Source of the DNA: Bremia lactucae
Taxonomy: Eukaryota > Oomycota > Peronosporomycetes > Peronosporales > Peronosporaceae
NCBI RefSeq assembly: GCF_004359215.1
Contig: NC_090627.1
Location: forward strand, 32,168 to 96,167
Length of the DNA: 64,000 nt
Direction of reading: 5' to 3'
The notes under the pieces were generated by a model. It worked only from the letters and a program-made list of their open reading frames with translations, did not search any database and had not been told where the DNA came from. Numbering within the stretch: position 1 is the first letter of the stretch; every line of letters starts with the position of its first letter. The position numbers and the translations under genes are program-made. Below are positions 10,915-21,282 of the stretch, piece by piece.

Positions 10915-11863
10915 TTGCGTGATCTGCGTAGTGGCAAAGTCAAGCGGATCTGCGTACTTGTCACAGATGACAACTACGTGGCCGATATTCGGTCGGTAAT
11001 AGTATTCCCTGAAAACGAACGGATTTTCAGTAGCTCACCGATGGACGAAAATGTCCTGGATGAAAAGACTCGGATTGAACGTTTTACGTCCCAATCCTCG
11101 AAGTCTTTGAAGAAAAATCCTACATATAACGATTTAAAAGGAATTTAAAGATGTCTGTGTCATGAAGCAATGGCCATTGCGTCGTGTTCAAGTAATAGCG
11201 ATCGACAAATTCTTTGCTGAATGCTTTCCAGCGGGCCATGTGGGGAAATCAACTTCCCTACATAGCTCTCCAACCTTCTGTGTGCGTAAAGCAACAGGAA
11301 GATGGCAAATAGTGCATGCATTCAATAAATTGAACGCTGCAACTGTACCGGCCCAAACGCGGATACCACGAAAAGGCGTAATCATTAATGATATGTCAAA
11401 GAGTACTATCTTTTCGTCAGTGGATCCGATGGATGGATTCTATCAGATGCTTATGCGTGAACAAGATATTCCGTTCACAGATGTAAGCACCCCAAGCGGT
11501 ATACTATGGGAGTTGCTAGTCATGCCACAGGGACTTAGTGATGTCTTTGCGACATCTAACAGATGTGAAACGAATCTGTTGAAATCGGTGCGAGATTTTG
11601 CACCGAGCTATTTTGATGACGCCTTCGTTCATAGCAGAGCCATAAACGGAAAGTCGGATGTTGAAGTACATCGTACTAACGTCCGAAAGGTTCTTACGCT
11701 CATGCGCAACCACAAGTTGTATGCAAATCATAAGAAGCGTATATTCGCTGCAAGCAAATTACCACTTCTTGGATGCATCGTGGGTAATCACAGTACGCCC
11801 GGATCCATAAAAGATCAAGGCGATAACCGATTGGCCTGTGCCAGTCGATGTAAAGGGAGTTAG
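10915..11863 (+). pseudogene. Reverse transcriptase of A1, nearly open
   Basis: A linker frame (10915-11148) precedes a 233-codon RT frame (11162-11863): FCVRKATGRWQIVHAFNKLN, then MDGFYQMLMREQDIPF, and catalytic Y-F-D-D at 11609-11620. Motif order matches Ty3/gypsy RT palm. A frameshift near 11850 separates it from RNase H. A few conserved residues have drifted, for example FATSNR where relatives read ATFNR. Confidence 0.7.
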
Positions 11864-12458
11864 AAAATTTCTCGGCTTAGCGGCGTACCTGCACAAGCAC
11901 TCACGCAATCATGCCGAAATGACAATACTCCTTTCTTCTTTGTTGAAGAAAAGTATAAAGTGGTCATGGAACGCTGATTATCAGCGTTCCTTCGAGGGTA
12001 TCAAAAAGATCTTGATGCAATCGCCAATCCTGGCGATTGCAGAACAAGACCGACCTTTTCATGTGGTCTGTCACGCCAGCGATTTTGCAATCTGCTGTGC
12101 GCTAAATGCAATATGACACGGCGCAAAGCGCGTAGTCTGCTATCAGTCGCGTCAGCTTCAACCAGATCGATGCGATGAATGAGTGCGTGACAAGAAAACT
12201 CGTTGCCATGAATATGCACTGGCTAAGTCAAAGGTCTATATCTTGGGAGATGGACCCTTCATTATTAATATGGACCATGCGTCTTTACGCACGGCCTTAT
12301 ACTGGCCACACCTCTCGCAAAGAATGGCGAGATGGTTGCCTATCTTTGCCCAGTATAACTTCTTCTCTTCGTGGATTGCAAACCAGGTCGACTTAGCGTC
12401 GTCGCTGATGCCCTTTCGCGCCGGCCCGTTCTTGAGCCGGCAGCGCAAAGAACAATGA
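11838..12458 (+). pseudogene. RNase H of A1, broken
   Basis: Connection frame 11838-12116 (KGVRKFLGLAAYLHKHSRNH) runs into RNase H (FHVVCHASDFAICCAL), where the first catalytic Asp of the usual VCDASDFAIG motif reads His. Later pieces are split over two frames (12175-12458). Inactive. Confidence 0.6.
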
Positions 12459-12957
12459 GGATAAGCCCACTGTTGCAACAATAATGCCGTCGTCAACATT
12501 ACTCGACGGCGTTAGAAGAGCTTGTCAAGAAGATAAGGCTCTTGAAGGTTGATGGATTTTATAGAAAAACCATCCCAATAATCCTTGAAAGGACTGTCGA
12601 AATTGTATCGTTCCTTAAAAGATCCATACACAACACAAAATGGGTTACTGTATTACGCAGCCATTGCTGGCGACACACCTCTGTCGTGATCCCTACTTAT
12701 AATGATTTGCATTCACGCAGCATGTATGAGTGCCACGATGCACCAATAAGTGATCATCGTGGACGTGAGAAGACTTATCTCACGATAAGTCGCGACTTCT
12801 ACTGACGTGAGCCACGCCAGTATGAGCTCGTCCACAAGTACATACGGGCTTGCGAAGTTTTTCAACGGGTAAAGCTCAGTGCTTCATCCCGTACTCCGTT
12901 ACAACCTCTGCATGTTCCGGCAGAGTGTTTGCAGTCCGTATCCATGGACTTCGTCTT

Positions 12958-13354
12958 CAACGTGAACTGCTTTTTGACTCGACAAATTCGTTTGAATTTA
13001 TTAAAATAGCAAGGACAGAAAAATTGATGAATTGAAAGAGCGACTGAAGCCTAGAAGTCTATCCATTCTGAAGCGCTAAACGTGGAGAAGGAAACAGTCG
13101 TAGGAAGCTATGATGTCACGTCCTATTCCGTAAATGTAGTTGCTAAGCTCGCGGATGGCGCTGTGGTTGCATCGTGTGGCCTTACTGTGCTCCTCACCAC
13201 AGTGGTCAGCAGCAATTACGACGGTGGTCTGTCATCTAGCGGCCGCCCGGCACACCGCGACTTCTTGCCACTCACAGTAGACCTCCCCGTTAAGTCACAC
13301 GCTGTGTGTCTTATTCCGGATAACAAAAATGCCGCGAGTATACGAGTGGCTTCG
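12958..13354 (+). pseudogene. PNPT1-like: Captured host fragment resembling polynucleotide phosphorylase (PNPase)
   Basis: The frame 13082-13354 reads AKLADGAVVASCG, TVLLTTVVSS, RDFLPLTVD and SHAVCLIPDNKN. This order (ADGxVVxxxGxTxVLxTVV, then DFLPLTVDYxEK and xAxGxIPxxKxxRE) is that of the first RNase PH domain of PNPase, a 3'-5' exoribonuclease of mitochondria and chloroplasts. It interrupts the integrase core between GACTTCGTCTT and ATTTCCCGA, which are adjacent in A4. CTTC stands at both edges. The first 120 bp of the insert are non-coding in this frame (stop in frame). Also present in A2. Confidence 0.65.
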
Positions 13355-13650
13355 GATTTCCCGACGACATAAGAATGTTAGTATTCTAGTTTGTGCTGAT
13401 CCATTCAGCAAAATTGTACATCTTGCTGCAGTATACAGGTCGATCACAACCAAAGGCTGTGCTCCTGCCTTTGTTGACGCGATATTTCGACTCCATGGGT
13501 TTCCCCGTGAACTAGTCTCGGATCAAGACCCTAAAATTACGGCAAAATTTTGGCAAACTGTGTTCAAATCAGTTGAAATACATTTGAGAATGTCAACTTC
13601 TGATCATCCTAAAACAGATGTCAGACGGAGCGTGCAAGCCGTATCTTCGA

Positions 13651-13732
13651 AGAGGTAATCCGGCTTCACGTGCTCTTGTGTTGTTAAGTAGGAAGTAGTT
13701 TTAAGACTGATTTATAATTAATCGAATTGAAT
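13651..13732 (-). repeat. LTR-B-derived patch inside integrase of A1
   Basis: GTAATCCGGCTTCACGTG through TTTAAGACTGATTTATAATT is the reverse of part of the family B LTR (about 28434-28504). A3 and A4 lack it at the same position; A2 has it (31851-31934). It breaks the integrase frame. Confidence 0.6.
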
Positions 13733-14382
13733 ATACTTCGCGGATACGTCCACTTTTTAACGAGTTAAAGTGAGTTCTTGCCGATGGGAGATTTCGCAAT
13801 CAACAAGTCAGTGCATACTTCTACAAAGCATACACCGATTTTCGTGAACGGCTTCCGCCATTCACGTATTCCCACCTTGTTAGAGAGTGACTCTTCCTCA
13901 AAGCGGGGAGGGACTCGCTCGATCAAAAACCTTTCTACCTTCTGCTCATTTTTAATCAACATTGAAGTGGACAAATTTAATGCCATTGCGGACTCTAATA
14001 ACGATGCGGAAAGACTCACCATCGAAGACAATGATACTATTAAAAACAATAATGCTCTTCCTAGGGAGGAGTGCAAGCCGGTCGCATTGAAAGCAAAAAC
14101 AGAACCGAGTCAGCAGGTGATGTCCTGCTGGCTAGAGAAGCAGTGGTCCGCTTCGCACAGGATTCCATCGCTGACGCGGTAAATCGACATAAACGAAACT
14201 CTAACAATAATGGAAGAGCCAACATTCTTTAATTTCATGTTAACGAACTAGTCCTTCTGGCTACGATAAGTTTACCAAAGCACGTAGTGACGAATGTTTA
14301 CAGTGATAAACACTGCCCATGTATATCGACCCTTTCCGTGCACTGCACCGCCAAGGCAATGCAAACACGATCGAGCTGCCTC

Positions 14383-16110
14383 GTAGGATGAGTACGCATC
14401 CTACGTTTTACGTTAGGCGTCTCCGACCGTACCATCAGTACGAGGCTTCTTGCGATTTCAGATTACACCAGAACAGTCAAGAGCATCAGCCAAAGCCTGA
14501 TGGATCCGAGCCAAAGACTTATTGTCTCGGAACAGGGTTTAATTCTCTTGAACCAGACTATCCGCTCTTTGCTCCAAGGAAGAGATCTTCCGACGAGCTG
14601 TCAATATTTCGTTTTAAAGGGACTGATGAGTCCTTTCGTTCGCCAGTTGTTCAGTCGCAATCTGCGCACAACTTTTCAACTGGTCACGAGAAACATTATC
14701 GACCGCCAGCGCTAACGCGCGGCGATGGGATGGCTCGTGATCAAGAACCGACCTCAGTGGCCGAGTGGTTAAGCACTGGAACTGGGACCGGGAGGTACGT
14801 GGATCGATACCCGCGGAGGGCGGTACGATGATATATCGCCGGAGATAGGCTAAAAAGCAGACGAGCAACCATCCAATGGAGGGCCGCCCTGCCAACCCGC
14901 ACCGAAGGTGTGTGATAGTTAGGTGGGAGGAGGCCCTGTAGCCGAAATTCCCCATAGTGTAATGAGGGGTGCGGGGTTTCAATAAGAGAACTTCGTCAAA
15001 ATTGAATCTCAAGATTCTCCCTTAAATAATAAAGGGTGTGATCCAAATCACGATGAGAATCGGGCTCATCAAACGAGGCGAATCTAATCTTTCCTCCCCT
15101 CTTCATCAATTGATGGATTCAGGTGGCGAGAAGCCCTTCTTGTTGAAAGTTTCTTGAGCCACTGTCAGGCAAAGGGGGTCGAACGAGTAACTCGTTCGTT
15201 GCCGAGGGTATCCGCCCTCGCATGATAGTTGAGAACCTCGTGGCCAACTGATGTTGGACGCTCCGGGTCTGGTCTTGCAGTACGACGAGACCCATCCTCC
15301 TCGGCAGAAGGTCCATCGGAGATCGAGCGCTTCCCGCGCTCGTAAAGGTTTGGAGGTTCTCAATCCCTTGACGCATCTCGTACGAGACGAAAGTCCTCCA
15401 ATGGAGGTCTTTGAGGGAATACGCATCAAAAGGGACATGACCTGCACCCTCAAAACAGCATGGGCATGAGCCCCCCAGGAAAGGCAAGGAATCCCTGCCT
15501 TTCTAGACAAACGGTGCAACTCATAGCGTGCACCGACTACGGTTCGATACTTAAACCGTTTACGAAAAGTATTTAGCTTGTCAAGCCAGACCCCACGACC
15601 TATGTTTTGTACATTCTGTACAAAGGCTGCCCAAGCTTGGAACAATGGTTTGACATCCTTTGCCCGTTTGCAAGTGTACCAACGATGCCGGTAAAAGGCA
15701 TCGAGGAAGAATTCTGTTTCATCCTCACCAGGCTTGTGTAGCCTGGATGAGTCGAATAACGGAATATGATAGTGATCGTCGGTCATACCAGACGTGGTCA
15801 TCGGCCTCGGAGTCATCTGATGATGACTCCCCACTAAAAAAGATCTGACGAGTTGAATAACCTCGTCATCACCTCTTAAGTAGTCATGTTAAAACCCAAA
15901 GGTTTAACGGACTCGGGCCCGGGTGATCCGGCGGTCTCACAGTCGCCACTGAGTCGGGCGAAGCAGCTGACTTGTCCCCGTCACCTGCAATGTCATCAAT
16001 AGATGACATACCCCCGTCACCTTTAATGGGAGTAGGAGGTGACACATTCCTCGCGGTAGACGCATTAGCGTCTACTGAACATTTGCCTTACTGATAGCTA
16101 CACTTATCCG
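14383..16110 (-). pseudogene. Antisense extra ORF of A1 (aORF-A)
   Basis: Runs opposite to gag-pol. N-terminal part at 16110-15800 (Ser/Asp-rich, SSDDSEADDH). A long open stretch 15834-15106 contains DETEFFLDAFYRHRWYTCKR, LFQAWAAFVQNVQNIG and FRKRFKYRTVVGARYELHRL. A neighbouring frame (15487-15119) continues KDLHWRTFVSYEMRQGIENL, conserved in A3. The C-terminal part (about 14700-14500) is a coiled coil (DQLKSCAQIATEQLANERTH, LLTARRKISSLEQRADSL). The SINE at 14746-15008 sits between these last two parts. Function unknown; no match to Gag, protease, RT or IN. Frameshifts make this copy defective. Confidence 0.6.
14746..15008 (+). mobile_element. tRNA-derived SINE inserted in A1
   Basis: Absent at the same site in A2. 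Internal pol III promoter: A box TGGCCGAGTGG (14758-14768) and B box GGATCGATACC (14801-14811), 32 nt apart, in a tRNA-like head (D-arm GGCCGAGTGGTTAAGC). A non-tRNA body follows to about 15008. Short target duplication TCAAG(A) on both sides (14741 and 15009). About 260 bp, no coding capacity. A functional tRNA is excluded because the stems do not pair and no acceptor stem is seen. Confidence 0.65.
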
Positions 16111-16166
16111 TGCGTCAAATATTTTTTTGATTGGCAAATATTTAATATGAACTTACTTGGAACTAA

Positions 16167-18651
16167 ATGGTGCCGTCAAGATTACAACGTAATAAGCCGA
16201 AATTACGCCCAAGTACCTTTGCGATGGCTTCCGACGAAGCCGAGCACCAGCGCGTGAGCGAGTTGTTTGCTCGCGTGGTAGGAAACTCAAAATCCTTCGT
16301 CAGTGGCTCTCTCTCGATAGACGAATCGACCGAATCGGCTGCTGTGCAACTGGTTTGGGGCGGAACGGACCTGGTCAACAGCGTGACGCACAAGTACCAG
16401 ACTCACCACCATGTGAGTGCACTCTGTCAGTCGCAGCCAAACGTGATCGCCACAGGTTTTCCTCGCATTGATAGTAGCGATTGCACGAGTGTGTCGCCTT
16501 CTGGAAAGTACTTAGTGACACTGAAACTCGAGAAAACACAGAACGACGGCACACCCGAGGGGCTATTCTGCGGTACTCGTTTAAACTTTTTTGGTTTTTT
16601 TCAACAATTGCTCACATTCTGATATGTATGTGGCTTTGCGGTCTCCGTACTTAGTGTTTGAAAAACACAGATTCGTGTCGTCGTTTAAAGCCCCAAAGAC
16701 GCTGCATGGAGCGATTTATCTTGGCGAACGCGAGGGTGGCATTGTGTGGTCAAACGATGAGAAAACCATCGCGTACGTAGCAGAGAAGAAGATTGAAGCG
16801 GCTGTTGCATTTTATACAAACGTGAATACAAAAGGGGCGGAAAAGAAGGGCTCTGTTGGCGCCAAGTTTCAGTACTGTGGAGATTGGGGCGAGCAATACG
16901 AAGGCAAGAAGACGGCTTCGATTTTTCTTGCCACGTTGGCAACGGGAACGATTCATGAGGTGAAGAATGTACCTGAGCACTTGACGTGTGCAGACGTGGC
17001 ATTTGTGCCTGGAGACGACGAACTGGTTTTTGCAGCCATTGAGGTCGATAAGCCCAAGCGTTTGGGAATCATCTACTGTTTCAATCGACCACAAACGCTC
17101 TATCATGTTTTTCTAGACAAAAAGGATCCGACCAAAAACGTCGTGCAGAGGCTGGCATTGGATTTCCAGGACGAAGACGACACGGACATTGGATCAATGA
17201 GAAGTCCACGCTTCGCACCAGATGGCAAGCAACTGGCATTTCTCGCAACTCGCGACATTGCCACGCATGGGACTTGCAGCTTCTTGTGCGTGACGAATTG
17301 GGCATCCAAGAAAACGTCGACGGTCATTCCTATCGTCGAGGAACCTGATGCATCGGAGCTTGATGTCGCGAAACGATTTAACGGATTATTCGTCACGTCA
17401 TTGCATCGAAAGGCATGGTCGTCAGATGCGCGGTTTATCTTTATCGAGACGCATGTGGGCTCTCGAGTTCTTTGGAAATACGTCGAGGTCGCTTCCAAAG
17501 AGCTCGTGTCTCCTGCATACGTCGAAGGCTCGAAAGTAGCTGTTGAAGTCGTAGTGGACCGATCGCATGACTACTATGTCGTGCTTGTCATGTCTCCCAT
17601 ACGACCTGCCAGTGTCTTTCTTGTGCATGTGGACCCTACGACAGGAACCTATATTCGACCTCCAATTTGTATTGCTGACCAACAGGAAGCCACGACGTTT
17701 ATTAAGCAGTGGAAAGTCTACTCGATTCCATCGTCTGTATCTGACGGGCCCGCTGCTGCAAAGACAAAACCAAAAATGCCTCATGTGCTTCAGAATTTGC
17801 TACTTTCGTCAGTAGCCAGCACAACGGACTATGAAGCAACAGTCTTGCTTCCAAGCAGCGTTCCGTCACAAGATGGGTACCCTGTCATCTTAGATCTGCA
17901 TGGAGGGCCACATAGCTGCTCCACAGTTATGTACCAAAAGCTATACGATTTCTGGGCTGCGCTCGGATTTGCCATCATAAGCGTCAATTACCGTGGCAGC
18001 ACTGGATTTGGGAGGAAGCCATTGGAGTCTCTAGTTGGCAAAGTTGGGACTCAAGATGTCTATGATTGCCACTATGCATTGGACTACCTCTTGGAAAACA
18101 AGGCCACGCTGGGTCTGCCATTAGATCAAACACGTGTGCACTGTTCAGGAGGCAGCCACGGCGGATTCCTCGTCACGCACCTTATTGCGCAGTTTCCAGG
18201 ATTCTACAGATCCATGGTAACACGAAATCCGGTGACGAACATGGCTAGCGTGTTCTACACGTCGGATATTCCGGACTGGGGGCTCGCGTGTGCAGGCATT
18301 CAGCGCTTTGAAGCCATTTACACGTCTCAAAAGCTGCAGAGTTGCCACCAAAACTTGCCACCGCTGACACCCGAAGCGCGGTTGGCAATTCTCAGTAAAT
18401 TGTGGCAGCATTCCCCAGTTAGCAACGATCTCAGTAAAGTCACGACTCCGTCTCTGTTTGGATTAGGGGGAAAAGATAAGCGCGTGCCACCGAATCAAGG
18501 ACTCGAGTATCAGGCGACTATTGCCGACTACGGCGTGCCGACGAAAGTCTTTTGGTATCCCGACGACTCGCACCCATTGAGCTCTGTGGAAGCCCTGGGG
18601 GATTTTACAGTAAATTGGGCTCTGTGGTTACTCAAGTATAATTCCATCTAA
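16167..18651 (+). CDS. APEH: Acylaminoacyl-peptidase (S9C prolyl oligopeptidase family)
   Basis: Two exons, 16167-16572 and 16655-18651, joined across an 82 nt intron (GTACTC...TTAG); the join restores phase and the sequence (CVFEKHRF) aligns with the family. Product 800 aa from the first ATG; a second ATG at 16224 (MASDEAEHQ, better context GCGATGG) may be the real start. N-terminal beta-propeller region about 40-530, then an alpha/beta-hydrolase: LHGGPHS (oxyanion), VNYRGSTGFG, nucleophile Ser636 in GGSHGGF, Asp743 in GGKDKRVP, His775 in DDSHPLS. The DIPDW and RNPV motifs are typical. Releases N-acylated amino acids from blocked peptides in the cytosol. No signal peptide. Ends TAA, 94 bp from the convergent POLD2 gene. 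Its start lies about 40-100 bp from the truncated end of A1. Confidence 0.93.
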
Positions 18652-18744
18652 CATCGTAATTATTACAAACATGTTTTCTGTATGCTGTATCGATTGAGCG
18701 CTCTGACTCACAGGTCGTTGCTTAACCATTTAGTCACCAGTTAC

Positions 18745-20239
18745 TTACACGTCAATTGTGATGGGAAAGCAAGAAAGGTCCTTCAAATCGACAAGTACAA
18801 TCGTTGCTGACTTGGAGAAAGCAGGCACGGTGATAAGTCGCACTTGCTGGCCATTGGTTCCTGTGCACGTACAATTCCATCACTTTTGCGTCCGTGGTTG
18901 CTACAAATAAATCAAACGTCGTACCTGCCACAAACCGTGTGCTGAAGCGAGGCTGGTTGCCTGAAAAGTACACCTGAGGACACGATTCGAGAACAAACGG
19001 ATCTTCGTTCGAGACGGGAAAACACGCCAACAGGTCCGGAGCCGTCGGCGCAGTGTGACGCCATTCGAGACAGCACTGCAGGTAATTCAATGCTCGTTCT
19101 TGCTCTCGCAGCTCCTTGCTTACAGTCAAATCGTCTCTATTAGGGAGAGTGCATTGCAGCATACTACGCAGTGGCTGCCCTGCATCCCCATAGAGTTGCA
19201 CGCCTCCCACGCGCGCTTCGTACGGGTTGGTGACACATCGAAAGGACTGGAAGTGGGAGCTCCTCGGGAACAGACACGGATGGAAGCTCTGTTGCGGAAG
19301 CGTATAATTGCTGGGGTCGGACGCTCCCGGCATGAGGTCCACACACATGGCTGCTGCCAATGTCGACACGATCTCATCAGCATTTCGCAGCGGCTCGCAC
19401 TCGAGATCTAACTGTGCTGCGGTCTTGCGCTTAAGTGTTGGCACCTGGACGTCGCGCTTATCGACAGCTTCAAGCACATTGCCAACAATAATTGTGCGAA
19501 CGATTTTTGATACAAACGATTGCTCCTGAACATCGCCTAATCGACCTGCCAAATAGTCGACCAGAATGTGGTTCCGTAGCGGTTGGCTATCGGTATTGCG
19601 GCCAATATTTAGACCAGAGACCAGTGCCACGTATTGACTCTCGATTCGTTTTGGCAATGGACGTTGAGGCGGGAACGACGGAAGATAAATTTCGTCGACG
19701 AAAAAGCAGCCGTCTGTCCCGTCGCGGGCGACTCGGCCACGGACTCCGAGCACGACGCCCGTGACGTACCTCGCAACGTCAATCTCTCCCACGAGCTGCA
19801 CGCGGCCGCTTTCGTCTTCGAGAAGCAACTTGTCCTCGTCGGTGGCCAACGGCTGCGTCATTGACTCAATGAGCGAGACACCCGACTCACTCATGAGAGC
19901 TTGGAATAGATCTGGCTTCGCGTCTAGTGTCTTGAGCAACGTGCCAATGACCACACACTCTTGATCGTCCGCCTTTAGGTCAATGACCTTGGATAATACT
20001 GCTATGCGACCATCCGTGCGCTTCTGGACCTGTTGGTGGACTACATCGCGCAGCTGCTGCAATCGACTAACGTAAATGTGCGAGAATTGCAACGCGTACG
20101 ACTTTTGCTTTAGCACGAAGCGCTGATACGTAGGTGTATAATCTACGGAGCTGCGTAGGGTCTGTAAAATGCGAAATTATTATCGACCTGCGAGCTGCAA
20201 TGACAAGATAATGGTTCTTCGAGGCTGGTGACTTACCAT
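18745..20239 (-). CDS. POLD2: DNA polymerase delta small (B) subunit
   Basis: Three exons are proposed: ATG alone at 20237-20239, 18925-20161, and 18745-18842, with introns 20162-20236 (75 nt, GTAAGT...CAG) and 18843-18924 (82 nt, GTACGA...AAG). Phases agree and give 445 aa, close to the usual 450-470. Without the last splice the frame ends in nonsense; with it the end reads VRLITVPAFS...LKDLSCFPI, the normal C-terminus. Residues 25-40 (YALQFSHIYVSRL) match the family N-terminus; an OB fold (about 50-160) is followed by an inactive calcineurin-type phosphoesterase fold (165-430) with the hallmark DLMPGASDPSNYTLPQQ near 276. Scaffold between the catalytic subunit and other subunits at the replication fork. 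The start is the least certain point; an extra 5' exon is possible. Confidence 0.9.
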
Positions 20240-20655
20240 CGGAGAGTTGGCGCCAATATTGTAGAAATCTAGGGCTGTGGCCAATACTTTTCATCGAATG
20301 TTTTTGTCGGATATTATTTGCACCTGTAATCGATAAAATGGCATTTATGAAAATGAATGCACCTTTTTCATCAGGTAATTTATTACAATTGCTGTCATTT
20401 GTCTTTTTTATTCAGAAAGCTTGATACTGAATACTACATCCACTCTAGTTACCCGCGACACTTCGAGCATCGCACAGCTAGAGTAGGTCAAGTTGAAAAA
20501 CCAACAAGTTTAAGTTCATTTCTAGTCGGCCCGTTTGGTGCAATAAGTGCTCGAAGCTTGGATTAATTGACGTGCCCAAAATGTATTTGATTCATGTCTC
20601 TTTCTTGGTTCGTAAAGCCAATAGCTTCAGTAGACTTTGGCACATCTATCGTCTA
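20240..20655. other. Spacer upstream of POLD2
   Basis: About 400 bp, AT-rich near 20290-20420. Should hold the POLD2 promoter; no core motif stands out. No convincing frame on either strand. Confidence 0.5.
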
Positions 20656-21082
20656 TGCAGGGGTGTATTGTTACATGAGATAATCACTTAAAGGTTGTTA
20701 GTTAATATGTTATCTAAAAGGTGAATAATATTTGGAGAATATTACTTTAATATTCAGAAAGCTTATCCATTTGTAGATATAGGCCATTATATCTACTCCG
20801 CGGTCCAGTCAGCACTGGATGCGCGCAAAGAGAGAGACAGATAAGACTTTATTACATGTTTATATTAGTATATAATTAAGTCAGTATTAAATAGATAGAA
20901 ACAGAAGAACTTAATTATATTAAACAAACTTTACTTTAAACCCTCTTTAAAGCAAGTGTTTTAAAGAAAGTCTTCCTCTGCACGTACTAGTGCATGTGTA
21001 GTGACGTGATGCACCACTCGCACTAAAGGAGTGCGAAGTGGACTTGTACTGAAGCAGTTTAAGTTGGCAGTGCCCCGTTACA
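20656..21082 (+). mobile_element. Solo LTR-C
   Basis: 427 bp, collinear with the LTR at 57980-58429: GGGTGTATTGTTACATG at the start, CCATTATATCTACTCCGCGG inside, and GCAGTGCCCCGTTACA at the end. No internal element on either side. Target duplication not recognisable, so it is old. Confidence 0.7.
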
Positions 21083-21208
21083 AGGATAGTACTACAAGCG
21101 TTCAATAGTCTCTTGACTTGGCAGCAATCAGTCGCTAGTTCTTGATCTACCGGATTACGCGGAGAGGCATACGGCAGTAACTAAACCTTTCGGAAGGTCA
21201 AGCATTTC

Positions 21209-21282
21209 CTAGTCGCGTTTTCTTTCTTCTTCCGTGTTTATATTTAATGCCTGACGGATGCCAATGACAGAATCAATAGATG
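21209..21282 (-). pseudogene. Gene X, C-terminal piece
   Basis: Directly outside the left end of B1 a minus frame reads SIDSVIGIRQALNINTEEER and ends at TAG (21209-21211). Reading from the other side of B1 (28673 upward) gives FIKKFGAT just before it in the same frame once one T of a TTTT run is ignored. The flanks AGATG and TTATG look like a damaged target duplication. It is the end of a host gene split by B1 and A2. Confidence 0.55.

Larger units (their letters stand above)
12542..14460 (+). pseudogene. Integrase of A1, broken and with inserted DNA
   Basis: Pieces in order: end of the RNase H/IN linker, H2C2 zinc region (about 12700-12890, with HDAPISDHRG and a C-E-V-F variant of the second Cys pair), start of the core at 12940 (SMDFVF), an insertion of foreign DNA (12958-13354), the rest of the core (13370-13640, ASVSDQDP-type second Asp as ELVSDQDPKI), an 82 bp LTR-B patch (13651-13732), then the C-terminal part. 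The IN C-terminus (FRALHRQGNANTIELPRRM, HPTFYVRRLRPYH) sits in the frame 14319-14831. The frame downstream of about 14460 is probably only the antisense shadow of the extra ORF. Confidence 0.65.
8505..16125 (+). mobile_element. Element A1: Ty3/gypsy, family A, 3' LTR missing
   Basis: Order on plus: LTR remnant, gag, zinc knuckle, protease, linker, RT, RNase H, integrase, integrase C-terminus, then an ORF on the minus strand. This domain order (RT-RNaseH before IN) defines Ty3/gypsy. All frames are broken by stops and shifts, so the copy is dead. It shares two derived insertions with A2 (host PNPase-like piece, LTR-B patch) and carries a SINE of its own. Similarity to A2 ends at about 16125; the 3' LTR is absent and the APEH gene begins about 40 bp further on. 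Confidence 0.8.

Noticed and set aside
14744..14822. tRNA-Ser/Leu-like sequence with D-arm GGCCGAGTGGTTAAG
   Set aside because: No pairing acceptor or anticodon stem and it is the head of a 263 bp insertion absent from A2; treated as a SINE.
14461..14831. Continuation of integrase as a chromodomain
   Set aside because: No chromodomain residues, part of it lies in the SINE, and the open frame mirrors the antisense ORF.
15106..15834. 242-codon minus ORF as a host gene
   Set aside because: The same sequence recurs in A2 next to integrase; it is part of the antisense ORF of family A and the frame changes midway.
18838..18870. A 26 nt intron or frameshift near the end of POLD2
   Set aside because: An 82 nt intron (18843-18924) explains the frame and has the same size as other introns here.
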